Assembly: GCF_039535785.1 (NCBI RefSeq)
Contig: NZ_BAAAXV010000008.1
Span: 186,001-250,000, forward strand
Length of the DNA: 64,000 bases
Direction of reading: 5' to 3'
Source: Nonomuraea helvata
Lineage (GTDB): Bacteria > Actinomycetota > Actinomycetes > Streptosporangiales > Streptosporangiaceae
Notes under the pieces: model-generated
Database searches by the model: none
What the model was told of the DNA's origin: nothing
The model's input: the letters and a program-made list of their open reading frames with translations, nothing else
Shown: one piece after another, positions 16,067 to 24,588 of the stretch
How the letters are laid out: the number at the start of each line of letters is the position of its first letter
Position numbering within the stretch: the first letter of the stretch is position 1
Program-made: the position numbers and the translations under genes

Positions 16067-17191
16067 TCACCGGGGGAGGCGTGCTTCGGCCTCCTGTCCG
16101 GCGGGCTGCGGCGGGCCGCCGGCGCGTGATGGCAGCAGCACGACGATGAGTACGGCGCCGAGCGCCACGCAGACCGCGCCCGCCGTGAGCCCGCCCGAGT
16201 AGCCCATGGTGGTCAGCGCGGCCACCCCGATGGCGCCGCCGATCTGCTGGACGGAGGTGAACACTGCCGAGCCGAGACCGGCGTCCTCCTCGGTGGTGCC
16301 GTCGACGGCGGCTGCGGCCATGACGGGCAGGCTCAGCCCGTTGCCCACGCTCAGGATGAGCATGCCGGGCAGGACGTGGGCGGCGTAGGAGTCGCCCGCC
16401 GCCAGGCCGGACAGCAGCAGCAGGCCGGCGATGTTGACCAGGAACGCCGGCAGAAGCGCCCAGCGCGTCCCGACCCGGAGCGAGATGCGGGAGGACAGCC
16501 ACATGCCCGCCAGGATGCCGGCGCCGTAGGGCAGGTAGGCGATGCCGGCCAGGAGCGGGCTGTAGTCCAGAGCGGTCTGCACCTGGATCATCAGCAGGAA
16601 CGACATCGCGTACATCGCCATCGAGAACAGCAGGGTCGCGCCGCTCGCGACCGCCCGCGTCCGCGAGGCCAGGAACGACCCGGGCACCAGCGGCGCCGCC
16701 GCCCGTGTCTCGGCGAGCACGAACGCCACCGCCAAGGCGGCGGAGAGCGCGACGGCGCCGATGACGATCGGATCGCCCCAGCCGGTCTCTCCAGTCCGCA
16801 GGAGCCCGTACACCAGCGACACCGCGGCGCCGGTGACCAGGATCGCGCCGGGAACGTCGAGGCGGCGCCGGCCGGGGGCACGGGACTCGGGGACCAGGCG
16901 GGGGAGCAGCGCCAGGGCCACGGCGACGACGGGCAGGTTGATCAGGAAGATCACGCGCCAGGACGCCAGGTCGGTCAGCGTCCCGGACAGCACCAGGCCC
17001 GCGGTCCCGCCCAGAGCCGCGATGCCGCCCCAGACACCCAGCGCCCTGGCCCGCTCCTCCGGCCCCGGATACAGCAACGTGATCATCGACATCGCCGCCG
17101 GGCCGGCCATCGCAGAGCCCGCGCCCTGCACGAATCGCCCGACCACGAGCTGCCACGGCTCCCGCGCGAGCCCGCAGGCCAGGCTGGCCAT
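16067..17191 (-). pseudogene. MFS drug-efflux transporter lacking its N-terminus
   Basis: This is the body of an EmrB/QacA-type 14-helix transporter. Recognisable pieces are the RFVQGAGSAMAGPAAMSMIT segment, GIAALGGTAGLVLSGTLTDL (motif C region), SWRVIFLINLP and the late helices. The reading opens at MASLACGLAREPWQL, so the first two or three helices and motif A (about 70-80 residues) are missing. The sequence just upstream (17195 onward, other strand) is the C-terminus of an AraC regulator. The remaining 374 residues are unlikely to work. Confidence 0.75.
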
Positions 17192-17194
17192 ACG

Positions 17195-17350
17195 CAGGTA
17201 CGGCTGCGCGCCGCACTGCCGCTGCTGGCCGAGGGGCAGCCGGTGTCGCGGGTGGCGCACAGCGTGGGGTACGCCACGGCGAGCGCGTTCCTGGCGGCCT
17301 TCCGCCGTACGGTCGGCACCACGCCCCGGCGCTACCTGCTCAGCCGCTGA
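17195..17350 (+). pseudogene. AraC family regulator C-terminal fragment
   Basis: 51 codons ending at 17350 encode the second helix-turn-helix of an AraC regulator (QVRLRAALPLLAEGQPVSRV, AHSVGYATASAFLAAFRRTV, GTTPRRYLLS). The rest of the gene is gone. Homology begins within a few bases of where the truncated MFS gene begins on the other strand, so one deletion removed both 5' ends of a divergent pair. Confidence 0.75.
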
Positions 17351-17392
17351 CCTCGGCCTTCTTGTCGAGATGCCGCGCGTGGGGTGCGGCGG

Positions 17393-18010
17393 TCAATCCG
17401 TTGCGGCGGCCGTGTGGGCCGGCTTGAGGCGTAGTGCCTGGAGCATCTGTGAGAGCGCTGTCCAGGTGTCGTCCAGGTCGCCGGGGCGGGTTGACCTGGC
17501 CAGCCACAGTGCCGCCTCGTTCATGGCGCCGGACAGCAGGTGGGTGAGCGGTTCGACCGGCTGCGGCGCGATGACTCCCTCTTCGATAAGGGTGGTGAGC
17601 GCTTCGGCCAGGTGGCGGGCCGAGGCGGCCTCGTCCAGTGCGCGCCAGTCGCTCCATCCCAGCACGGCGGGACCGTCGATGAGCATGATCTGCTGGACGT
17701 CCGGATCGGTGCTCGCCGTGAGGAAGGCTCGGCATCCCGACGTCAGCTGCTCCCAGGGATCGTCCTCGGCGTCGGCGGTGGCGGCCACCTTCTGGGCGAC
17801 CTCCTGCTGTACGTGTTCGAGGACTGCGCGGAACAGGTCGGCCTTGCCCGCGAAGTGGTGGTACAGCGCGCCCTTGGTGACGCCGGCGGTGTGCACGATC
17901 TCTGCCAGGCCGACCGCGGCGTAGCCACGGGTCGCGAACAGCCGCCGGCCCACATGCAGCAGGGTGCGCCTGGTCTGCTCGCGCTGGCGGGCCCTGGCCC
18001 CGTCGGTCAT
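17393..18010 (-). CDS. TetR family regulator
   Basis: This protein of about 205 residues, starting at the ATG at 18010 (MTDGARARQREQ), has a TetR helix-turn-helix (YAAVGLAEIVHTAGVTKGAL, then YHHFAGKADLF). An upstream in-frame ATG at 18031 lies inside an operator half-site and is less likely. The gene is divergent from a VOC-family gene. Two strong palindromes overlap the shared promoters, so it very likely represses both. Confidence 0.9.
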   Translation of the reverse strand: MTDGARARQREQTRRTLLHVGRRLFATRGYAAVGLAEIVHTAGVTKGALYHHFAGKADLFRAVLEHVQQEVAQKVAATADAEDDPWEQLTSGCRAFLTASTDPDVQQIMLIDGPAVLGWSDWRALDEAASARHLAEALTTLIEEGVIAPQPVEPLTHLLSGAMNEAALWLARSTRPGDLDDTWTALSQMLQALRLKPAHTAAATD

Positions 18011-18024
18011 GGCGTCCCTCCACG

Positions 18025-18075
18025 TTGACATACCGATGGTACGTCAATACTGTACCTTCGCATACCATCGGTATG
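18025..18075 (+). promoter_or_regulatory. Near-consensus promoter with two TetR operators
   Basis: TTGACA (18025-18030), 17 bp, TACTGT (18048-18053) reads as a strong sigma-A promoter for the VOC gene. CATACCGATGGTA (18029-18041) and its inverted copy TACCATCGGTATG (18063-18075) flank the -10; each half-site is itself a palindrome (TACC-N3-GGTA). The first operator covers the spacer, so binding would block polymerase directly. Confidence 0.8.
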
Positions 18076-18089
18076 TGAAAGGCGATTCC

Positions 18090-18506
18090 ATGATACTGAC
18101 CAGCTTCTATCCGGTCATCGGCACCTCGCGGTTGGCCGAGTCCCACGACTTCTACACCCGGCTGTTCGGCTTCGAGGCGACCTTCGAGGCGGACTGGTAC
18201 GTGAGTCTGCGGCGGCCGGGGCCGTCGGCGTACGAACTGGCGCTGCTCGACCACACCCACCCCACGCTGCCCGAGGGGTATCGCGCGCCGGTGCGGGGGC
18301 TGTTGCTCAACTTCGAGGTGGAGGACGTCGATGCCGAGTGGGAACGGCTCGTCGCCGGCGAAGGGCTGCGACCCGAGCTCGAGCTGCGCAACGAGGACTT
18401 CGGGCAGCGGCACTTCATCGTGGCCGACCCCAACGGCGTGCTGATCGATGTCATCACGCCCATCGCGCCGTCCGAGGCTTACGCCGACCAGTACGTCAGC
18501 GAGTGA
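18090..18506 (+). CDS. VOC family protein (glyoxalase/bleomycin-resistance fold)
   Basis: This 138-residue protein has a single VOC module pair: SFYPVIGTSRLAESHDFYTR at the start and HFIVADPNGVLIDVITPIAP at the end. It could bind a drug or process a small oxidised metabolite. The usual metal triad is only partly present, so a binding role is as likely as catalysis. GAAAGG precedes the ATG at 18090. It is controlled by the TetR operators just upstream. Confidence 0.88.
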   Translation: MILTSFYPVIGTSRLAESHDFYTRLFGFEATFEADWYVSLRRPGPSAYELALLDHTHPTLPEGYRAPVRGLLLNFEVEDVDAEWERLVAGEGLRPELELRNEDFGQRHFIVADPNGVLIDVITPIAPSEAYADQYVSE

Positions 18507-18544
18507 ACCGAGGCGTCAAGCTGACGTGTGCCGAGCCGAGGCGA

Positions 18545-18576
18545 ATCGGTGGACGTCGGAACCGGCGTCCACCGAT
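18545..18576. terminator. Hairpin between convergent genes
   Basis: ATCGGTGGACG (18545-18555) and CGTCCACCGAT (18566-18576) form a perfect 11-bp stem. It lies between the VOC gene (plus) and the GH25 gene (minus) and probably serves both strands. No T run is seen. Confidence 0.65.
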
Positions 18577-18591
18577 CTCGTCGCGCTCTGC

Positions 18592-19368
18592 TCAGGCCGC
18601 GCGGCGGCCCAGGCCGCGCAGTTGGTCGGCGGTCAGCGCGGAGACGTTCTGGTCGATGGGGGACTCGGAGTACTGGTGGATGGTCCAGGACTTCCAGTCG
18701 GCGGGCGGGGTGACCGCTCCCTTGGGCTTGCTGTAGTGGGCCACCCATAGGGGGTATTCGGCCAGGCCCTTGCCGTAGGTGTCCGCGAAGTTCCAGCCGC
18801 TGTAGAACATCGGGGTGGTTCCCGTCTTGGCCTTCACGTACGACAGCCACGCCTTGGCCCAGGCGTTGACCTCGGCGACGGACCTGCCGTCGGTGGTCTC
18901 CAGGTCGAGGACCAGCAGGTCGCCGGGCTCGGCGGGCTGCGCGTTCACCACGGACAGGAAGTGCTCGGCCTCGGCGATGGGGTCGTTGCCGGGGTGGCCG
19001 TAGTGGTAGGCGCCGCGCACGATGCCCTTCTTGCCCAACTGGAGCCAGTGCCTGGCGAAGGAGGCGTCGCGGAAGCTCGTGCCTTCCGTGGCCTTGATGA
19101 TGCCGAACTGGGCGTCGCTGGCGTTCCAGTCGTACAGGGGCTCGTAGTTCGAGATGTCCAGGCCGTAGGTGAGAGACCCGGTCTCAGGCTGGGCTTCTTG
19201 CCCCGGGGCGTGGCTGGTGGGCGATGCGAGCGTCATGGTGGCCACGCCGGCGATGGCGGTTGTTCCGGCGAGGATCGCACCCGCGACGGCGAAGCTGACG
19301 CGCTGGGTGAGGGGATTGAGGCGATTCTTTAGGGTATGGGCGATTGCGGCAAGCCGGGGCTCGGGCAT
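18592..19368 (-). CDS. Secreted GH25 muramidase
   Basis: This 258-residue lysozyme-type glycosidase should cut the MurNAc-GlcNAc backbone of peptidoglycan. A long basic N-terminus and one hydrophobic segment (residues about 24-48) export or anchor it. The GH25 fold begins at YGLDISNYE (Asp71) and has the catalytic pair in VLDLETTDG (Asp155, Glu157), then FYSGWNFADTYG and the final WTIHQYSESPIDQN. AAGGAG lies 11 nt before the ATG. A c-di-AMP riboswitch precedes it, linking the enzyme to cell-wall remodelling and osmotic or growth state. Confidence 0.93.
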   Translation of the reverse strand: MPEPRLAAIAHTLKNRLNPLTQRVSFAVAGAILAGTTAIAGVATMTLASPTSHAPGQEAQPETGSLTYGLDISNYEPLYDWNASDAQFGIIKATEGTSFRDASFARHWLQLGKKGIVRGAYHYGHPGNDPIAEAEHFLSVVNAQPAEPGDLLVLDLETTDGRSVAEVNAWAKAWLSYVKAKTGTTPMFYSGWNFADTYGKGLAEYPLWVAHYSKPKGAVTPPADWKSWTIHQYSESPIDQNVSALTADQLRGLGRRAA

Positions 19369-19390
19369 GACGGCATTGACTCCTTGCTTC

Positions 19391-19520
19391 CATGCCGCCT
19401 ACCGGGTTAGCTGACGGGTTCGGGCTTGGAAGTGCCCTACGGGCGCAGGCTGGGCCGGCGTCCGATTCACCCCGAGAAGATGGGTCCCCGGCTCCGCGAG
19501 GCGCGGATTCGGCGGCCGGA
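19391..19520 (-). promoter_or_regulatory. c-di-AMP (ydaO/yuaA) riboswitch
   Basis: Read on the minus strand, the leader has the ydaO signature: GGAGCCGGGGACCC, then GGGGTGAATCGG, and the diagnostic 3' block CCCGAACCCGTCAGCTAACC followed by CGGTAGGCGGCA. In actinobacteria this RNA is known upstream of cell-wall hydrolases and resuscitation factors and lowers expression when c-di-AMP is high. The 5' boundary is approximate. The GH25 gene starts 22 bp downstream. Confidence 0.93.
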
Positions 19521-19808
19521 CACTGCTCCGAAGGGCAGCGCACGGTCCGGTCAACCAAGCGGCAATGATGCGGTGAAGGTCGTCGCATCCATGTCGCGAT
19601 TAGGCAAAAGATAGACATACGACCATATATGGTGCAAGTAGGGCAAATTGTGATTTGTCGGTATCGGCACCTGAACGGCGCTGAAGTGCCGTGCCTGTAA
19701 GGGTTGCGGGACTTGGTAAAGAAATCGGGACCGCTGCTTCAGGGCGCCCCTCTCCAGATGGCCTCATGTCAGCAACCGGTTCGCTTCGCGGTCTCCTGGC
19801 ATCGCCTC

Positions 19809-20624
19809 ATGAACACAGCTCATGCGAACGGGGTCGAGATCGCCTACAGCGCGGCGGGTGAGGGCGAGACGGTGTTGCTGGTTGGGGGGAGCGGGATGGA
19901 TCAGGGGGTGTGGGACTTCTCCTTCAAGCCGGCTCTCGTCCAGGCGGGCTATCGCGTGGTGACCTACGACTCCCGGGGTGGCGGCGGGTCGAGCGCTCCG
20001 GAGCCGCCTTACTCGATCGAAGATCTCGCCCTGGACGCCGTCGGACTGGTCGAGCAGGTGAGCGACGGGCCGTGTCACGTCGTCGGACTGTCACTGGGCG
20101 GGTTCGTGGCCGAGGAGATCTGCTGGCGACGGCCGGACCTGGTGCGTTCGGTGGTGCTGGTGGCCTCCGGTGGGCGGACCACCGCGTACATGCGGGCGAA
20201 GATGCAGGCCGAGGAGCGGTTGTTCGCCGCCGGTCCGGTGCCGGTGGATTATGACCTCGTCGATGCGCTGTCGGTGTTCCTGCCCGCCAAGGTTCTCCAG
20301 GACGACGACAAGACCGTGGAGCAGTGGGCGCAGTTGATCGGCGCGACGGACGGGCCGGGGCGTATCGGGCAGGGTGCCGCGGCGCGGGCCTGGCTTCTTG
20401 ACGACGGACGCGTCGAGCGCTGGCCGAACATGCGGGTGCCGGCGCTGTTCGTGGCTTTCGAGCACGACATCCAGTTTCCGCCGAGCCGGGTCAAGGAAGC
20501 CGCAGAGGAGTGGCCGCAGGCATCCTTCGTCGAGATCCCTGGTGTAGCCCATGGCAACGGCGTGTTCGACGCCGCGAGCCAGATCGGCGAGGCCATCGTC
20601 GGCTTCCTTCCGTTGATGCGTTAG
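19809..20624 (+). CDS. Alpha/beta hydrolase
   Basis: This 271-residue alpha/beta-hydrolase has the oxyanion region VLLVGGSGMDQGVWDF, the nucleophile elbow GLSLGG, an acid residue region near FEHDIQFPP and a late histidine (VAHGNG). It resembles the many actinomycete esterase/peroxidase-like hydrolases, and its substrate is unknown. The ATG at 19809 (MNTAHANGVEIAY) fits the family; an earlier in-frame ATG exists. A perfect palindrome ACCATATATGGT lies at 19622-19633 in its upstream region. Confidence 0.85.
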   Translation: MNTAHANGVEIAYSAAGEGETVLLVGGSGMDQGVWDFSFKPALVQAGYRVVTYDSRGGGGSSAPEPPYSIEDLALDAVGLVEQVSDGPCHVVGLSLGGFVAEEICWRRPDLVRSVVLVASGGRTTAYMRAKMQAEERLFAAGPVPVDYDLVDALSVFLPAKVLQDDDKTVEQWAQLIGATDGPGRIGQGAAARAWLLDDGRVERWPNMRVPALFVAFEHDIQFPPSRVKEAAEEWPQASFVEIPGVAHGNGVFDAASQIGEAIVGFLPLMR

Positions 20625-20752
20625 GCGGCCTGGAAGGCCTCCTCGGGACCCGAACCTCTCCGGCCTGGCGCCAGCCGGTTGCCCCATCCCGGTACCTACT
20701 GGTCCCACCCCTCCGGGTGGGACGACCGCATGGGGTGCGGTCTAGGTTTGAA

Positions 20753-20769
20753 ATACGGTGGGGGGGTAT
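20753..20769. promoter_or_regulatory. CsoR-type copper operator upstream of csoR
   Basis: ATACGGTGGGGGGGTAT is a 17-bp site with the same ends and spacing as the three sites at 31649-31768. It is followed by a possible -10 and the csoR start at 20800, so csoR is probably autoregulated and copper-induced. Confidence 0.7.
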
Positions 20770-20799
20770 AGTATGTTGAGAGGGTCGGAAGGGGGAGAC

Positions 20800-21081
20800 A
20801 TGGTGGGATACAGCGACAGCAAGCAGGACCAGTTGCGCCGGTTGCGCCGCGTCGAGGGTCAGGTGCGGGGGTTGCAGCGGATGGTGGAGGACGACAAGTA
20901 CTGCATCGATGTTCTGACGCAGGTGTCGGCGGCTACCAGTGCTCTGCAGTCGGTCGCCATCTCTCTGCTGGAGGATCATCTGGCTCACTGTGTGGCGGAG
21001 GCCGCCGCCAAGGGGGGTCCTGGGGCTCAGGCCAAGGTGAAAGAGGCTTCCGACGCGATTGCGCGGCTTGTCCGCTCCTGA
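20800..21081 (+). CDS. csoR: Copper-sensing repressor CsoR
   Basis: This 93-residue all-helical repressor has the Cu(I) triad Cys35 (DDKYCIDVLTQ), His60 and Cys64 (LEDHLAHC), which separates CsoR from the nickel and formaldehyde members. It is the first gene of a csoR-copZ-(secreted His-rich protein)-copA cluster. GAAGGGGGAG precedes the ATG at 20800. It should leave its GC-rich palindromes when it binds Cu(I). Confidence 0.95.
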   Translation: MVGYSDSKQDQLRRLRRVEGQVRGLQRMVEDDKYCIDVLTQVSAATSALQSVAISLLEDHLAHCVAEAAAKGGPGAQAKVKEASDAIARLVRS

Positions 21082-21114
21082 CAGCACCGAACACACCGGA
21101 AAGGGTTGATCGAT

Positions 21115-21327
21115 ATGGCTACCGCTACTTACACCGTCACGGGCATGACCTGCGGCCACTGCGTGAGTTCGGTGAAGGAGGAGGTCGGTGAGGTTGCCGG
21201 GGTCACCTCGGTGGAGGTTGATCTGGCCAGTGGCCTGCTGACCGTTGCGAGCGACGGTCCTGTGGAGGCGGCGGCGATTGTTGCGGCCGTGAAGGAAGCG
21301 GGCTACGAGGTGGCGAATCCGGCATGA
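21115..21327 (+). CDS. copZ: Copper chaperone (HMA domain)
   Basis: This 70-residue single HMA domain has the metal site GMTCGHC (Cys13, Cys16) and the usual ending GYEVANPA. It would deliver Cu(I) to the downstream ATPase and to CsoR. Its last four bases overlap the start of the next gene (ATGA at 21324), so the two are coupled. Confidence 0.95.
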   Translation: MATATYTVTGMTCGHCVSSVKEEVGEVAGVTSVEVDLASGLLTVASDGPVEAAAIVAAVKEAGYEVANPA

Positions 21328-22289
21328 ACGCGGCGACCAAGCTGGGTGCGTACGTGCTGGGGTTGGCCGTCGTCTTCGGCGGCGCCCTGGGCGTGGGGAA
21401 CGCGGTGGGAGAGGTTGGCCCGGCACCCGCCAAGTCGGAACACGGGACCACCCATTCGACGTCCGCCGCCGTGGGCCATGGCGGCCATGAGCAGAGCACC
21501 GCGACAGCGCAGAACGATACCCCTGGGGGGCTCCAGGTGTCCCAGAACGGCTACACGCTCAACCCGTTGACGACGATCAAGGCCGGTGAGCCGACGGATT
21601 TCCGTTTCACGGTGACGGGTCCCGATGGCAGGCCGGTGACCGATTATCAGGTTCAGCATGACAAGAAGCTGCACTTCATCGTGGTCTCGCGGGATCTGGC
21701 GACGTTCCAGCATGTGCATCCGGAGATGGCCGGCGATGGTGTGTGGTCGGTGAAGCTGACGCTGGCCGATCCGGGCGCCTACCGGGCTTTCGCGGATTTC
21801 GCTCCCGCCGGTGGTAGCGGTCTGACTCTTGGTGCGGATCTGCTGGTCGCGGGCGACTACAAGCCGCAGCCCCTGCCGCAGGCGGTCCGGACGGCTGAGG
21901 TGGACGGCTACACGGTCGCTCTGGCGGGTGATCTGGTGCCGGGCCGGGCCAGTAAGCTCACGCTGAGGGTGAGCAAGGACGGCAAGCCGGTCACGGATTT
22001 GCAGCCGTATCTGGGTGCGTATGGGCATCTGGTCGCGTTGCGGGCCGGTGACCTGGCCTACCTGCACGTTCACCCGGACGGTGAGCCGGGTGACGGCAAG
22101 ACGGCGGCCGGACCGCAGATCACCTTCTATGCCGAGGTTCCCAGCGGCGGCGAGTACCGGCTGTTCCTGGACTTCCAGCACGACGGGAAGGTCCGCACCG
22201 CGGATTTCACCGCCCGGGCCGGGACCGGACAGAGTGAGCCGGCGGTAGAGCCGAGTTCAAGCCCGTCTCACGGCGAGCACGCGCACTGA
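21324..22289 (+). CDS. Exported His-rich copper-island protein
   Basis: This 321-residue protein has an N-terminal hydrophobic segment (LGAYVLGLAVVFGGALGVGN), a His-rich linker (SEHGTTHS; GHGGHE), and two beta-sandwich-like repeats. Each repeat contains an HVHP motif (TFQHVHPEMAG and YLHVHPDGEPG). The C-terminus is again His-rich (SHGEHAH). Its place between copZ and copA, with a 4-nt overlap at the start, suggests it binds copper outside the membrane. I know no precise family function. Confidence 0.75.
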   Translation: MNAATKLGAYVLGLAVVFGGALGVGNAVGEVGPAPAKSEHGTTHSTSAAVGHGGHEQSTATAQNDTPGGLQVSQNGYTLNPLTTIKAGEPTDFRFTVTGPDGRPVTDYQVQHDKKLHFIVVSRDLATFQHVHPEMAGDGVWSVKLTLADPGAYRAFADFAPAGGSGLTLGADLLVAGDYKPQPLPQAVRTAEVDGYTVALAGDLVPGRASKLTLRVSKDGKPVTDLQPYLGAYGHLVALRAGDLAYLHVHPDGEPGDGKTAAGPQITFYAEVPSGGEYRLFLDFQHDGKVRTADFTARAGTGQSEPAVEPSSSPSHGEHAH

Positions 22290-22317
22290 GCGCAGGACAC
22301 CGACGAAAGGAGACGTG

Positions 22318-24522
22318 ATGTCGTCCCTGACGGAAAGCAGGGCTGTCGAGCTGTCGATCGGCGGCATGACCTGCGCGTCCTGCGCCAACCGGATCGAACG
22401 CAAGCTGAACAAGCTGGATGGTGTGAGCGCGACGGTCAATTATGCGACGGAGAAGGCGAAGGTCACCTTCCCTGAGGGGGTGGATCCGGGGCAGTTGATC
22501 GCCGAGGTGGAGAAGGCCGGCTACACCGCCGCGCTGCCCAGCCCGCCAGAAACCAAAGCGCAGGAAGAGCCGCAGGATGAACTGCGGCCGCTGCGGCAGC
22601 GGTTGACCACCGCCGTGGTGCTGAGTGTGCCGGTGGTGGCGATGGCGATGGTTCCGGCGTTGCAGTTCACCAACTGGCAGTGGTTGTCGCTGGTGCTGGC
22701 CGCGCCGGTGGTGGTGTATGCGGGCTGGCCGTTCCACAAGGCGGCCTGGACGAACCTGCGGCACGGCGCCGCCACGATGGACACGTTGATCTCGGTCGGC
22801 ACGCTGGCCGCGCTCGGCTGGTCGTTGTGGGCGCTGTTCTTCGGCACCGCGGGCGCCCCCGGGATGACGCACCCGTTCGCGTTCTCCATCGAGCGTAGCG
22901 ACGGTTCGGGCAACATCTATCTGGAGACGGCGGCGGCGGTGACCGCGTTCATCCTGGCCGGGCGTTATTTCGAGTCCCGCTCCAAGCGGCGTGCGGGTGC
23001 GGCGTTGCGGGCGTTGCTGGAGCTGGGCGCCAAGGACGTGGAGCTGGCCGACGGGCGTCGTGTCCCCATCGAGCGGTTGCAGGTCGGTGACACCTTCGTG
23101 GTGCGGCCGGGAGAGAAGATCGCCACCGACGGTGTGATCGTCGAGGGCACCTCCGCGGTGGATGCCTCCATGCTGACCGGCGAATCGGTGCCGGTCGAGG
23201 TGAAGCCGGGTGATGCGGTGACCGGGGCGACGGTGAACGCGGGCGGCCGCCTGATCGTCCGCGCGACCCGGGTCGGCGCGGACACCCAGCTCGCCCAGAT
23301 GGCCACGCTGGTGGAGGAGGCGCAGACCGGCAAGGCGGCCGTGCAGCGGCTGGCCGACCGGATCTCCGGGGTGTTCGTGCCGGTCGTGATCGCGCTCGCG
23401 GTCGCGACGCTCGGGTTCTGGCTGGGGACCGGCAACGGGGTGGGGGCCGCGTTCACCGCCGCGGTCGCCGTGTTGATCATCGCGTGCCCGTGCGCGCTGG
23501 GTCTGGCCACCCCGACGGCGTTGCTGGTCGGCACCGGCCGGGGCGCTCAGCTCGGCATTCTGATCAAGGGTCCGGAGGTGCTGGAGTCCACCCGCCGCAT
23601 CGACACGATCGTGCTGGACAAGACCGGCACGGTCACCGAAGGCAAGATGACCCTGGTCGCCGTGCACCTGGCCGAGGGCGAGAGCCGGGAGGAGGTGCTG
23701 CGGTTGGCGGGCGCGCTGGAACACGCCTCCGAGCACCCGATCGCCCAGGCCATCGCCCGCGCAGCCGCCTCCGAGGCGAGCGTGGAGGATTTCGCCAATG
23801 TCGAAGGGCTCGGCGTGCAGGGCATCGTGGACGGGCACGCGGTGCTGGTCGGCCGGCCCCGGCTGCTGGCCGAATGGTCGCAGCACCTGCCCGTCGACCT
23901 GGAACGCAAGCTGGGCGAGGAGCAGGCGGCGGGCCGCACCGCGGTGGCGGTCGGCTGGGACGGCCAGGCGCGCGCGGTGCTGGTGGTGGCCGACGTGGTC
24001 AAGGCGACCAGCAGGCAGGCGATCGCCGAGTTGCGGGCGCTGGGTCTGACCCCGGTGCTGCTGACCGGCGACAACGAGGCGGTCGCCACGACGGTGGCGG
24101 CCGAGGTGGGCATCGACGAGGTGATCGCCGAGGTGCTGCCCGCCGACAAGGTGGACGTGGTCAAGAAGCTGCAGGGCCAGGGCAAGGTCGTGGCCATGGT
24201 GGGCGACGGCGTCAACGACGCCGCCGCGCTGGCCCAGGCCGACCTGGGGCTGGCGATGGGCACCGGCACCGACGCCGCCATCGAGGCCTCCGACCTCACC
24301 CTGGTCCGCGGCGACCTGCGGGTGGCAGCCGACGCGCTGCGGCTCTCACGCCGCACGCTGTCGACGATCAAGGGCAACCTGTTCTGGGCGTTCGCCTACA
24401 ACGTGGCCGCGCTGCCGCTGGCGGCACTCGGACTGCTCAACCCGATGATCGCCGGAGCCGCGATGGCGTTCTCCAGCGTCTTCGTGGTCAGCAACAGCCT
24501 GCGCCTCCGCCGCTTCAACTAG
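22318..24522 (+). CDS. copA: Cu(I)-exporting P1B-type ATPase
   Basis: This 734-residue copper pump has one N-terminal HMA domain (GGMTCASC, Cys19/Cys22), eight predicted helices, the transport motif ACPCALGLATPTA (CPC), the phosphorylation site DKTGTVTEGK, the HP motif (SEHPIAQAI), and the hinge GDGVNDAAALAQADLG. The M8 end has AMAFSSVFVVSNSLRLRRF. GAAAGGAG precedes the ATG at 22318. It is the last gene of the copper cluster, followed by a strong terminator hairpin. Confidence 0.96.
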   Translation: MSSLTESRAVELSIGGMTCASCANRIERKLNKLDGVSATVNYATEKAKVTFPEGVDPGQLIAEVEKAGYTAALPSPPETKAQEEPQDELRPLRQRLTTAVVLSVPVVAMAMVPALQFTNWQWLSLVLAAPVVVYAGWPFHKAAWTNLRHGAATMDTLISVGTLAALGWSLWALFFGTAGAPGMTHPFAFSIERSDGSGNIYLETAAAVTAFILAGRYFESRSKRRAGAALRALLELGAKDVELADGRRVPIERLQVGDTFVVRPGEKIATDGVIVEGTSAVDASMLTGESVPVEVKPGDAVTGATVNAGGRLIVRATRVGADTQLAQMATLVEEAQTGKAAVQRLADRISGVFVPVVIALAVATLGFWLGTGNGVGAAFTAAVAVLIIACPCALGLATPTALLVGTGRGAQLGILIKGPEVLESTRRIDTIVLDKTGTVTEGKMTLVAVHLAEGESREEVLRLAGALEHASEHPIAQAIARAAASEASVEDFANVEGLGVQGIVDGHAVLVGRPRLLAEWSQHLPVDLERKLGEEQAAGRTAVAVGWDGQARAVLVVADVVKATSRQAIAELRALGLTPVLLTGDNEAVATTVAAEVGIDEVIAEVLPADKVDVVKKLQGQGKVVAMVGDGVNDAAALAQADLGLAMGTGTDAAIEASDLTLVRGDLRVAADALRLSRRTLSTIKGNLFWAFAYNVAALPLAALGLLNPMIAGAAMAFSSVFVVSNSLRLRRFN

Positions 24523-24535
24523 GAAACCGCTCCCT

Positions 24536-24566
24536 GTGGCCGAAGGCGACCAACGCCTTCGGCCAC
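24536..24566. terminator. Bidirectional terminator hairpin
   Basis: GTGGCCGAAGGCG (24536-24548) and CGCCTTCGGCCAC (24554-24566) form a perfect 13-bp stem with a 5-nt loop between convergent copA and the CGNR gene. Confidence 0.8.
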
Positions 24567-24588
24567 ATTGCGTGCCGTACCGGCTCGA

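Noticed and set aside
19622..19633. Perfect palindrome ACCATATATGGT upstream of the alpha/beta-hydrolase gene
   Set aside because: It is single-copy, 176 bp from the start codon and near the 5' side of the riboswitch transcript. It could be a binding site, but no regulator can be assigned.
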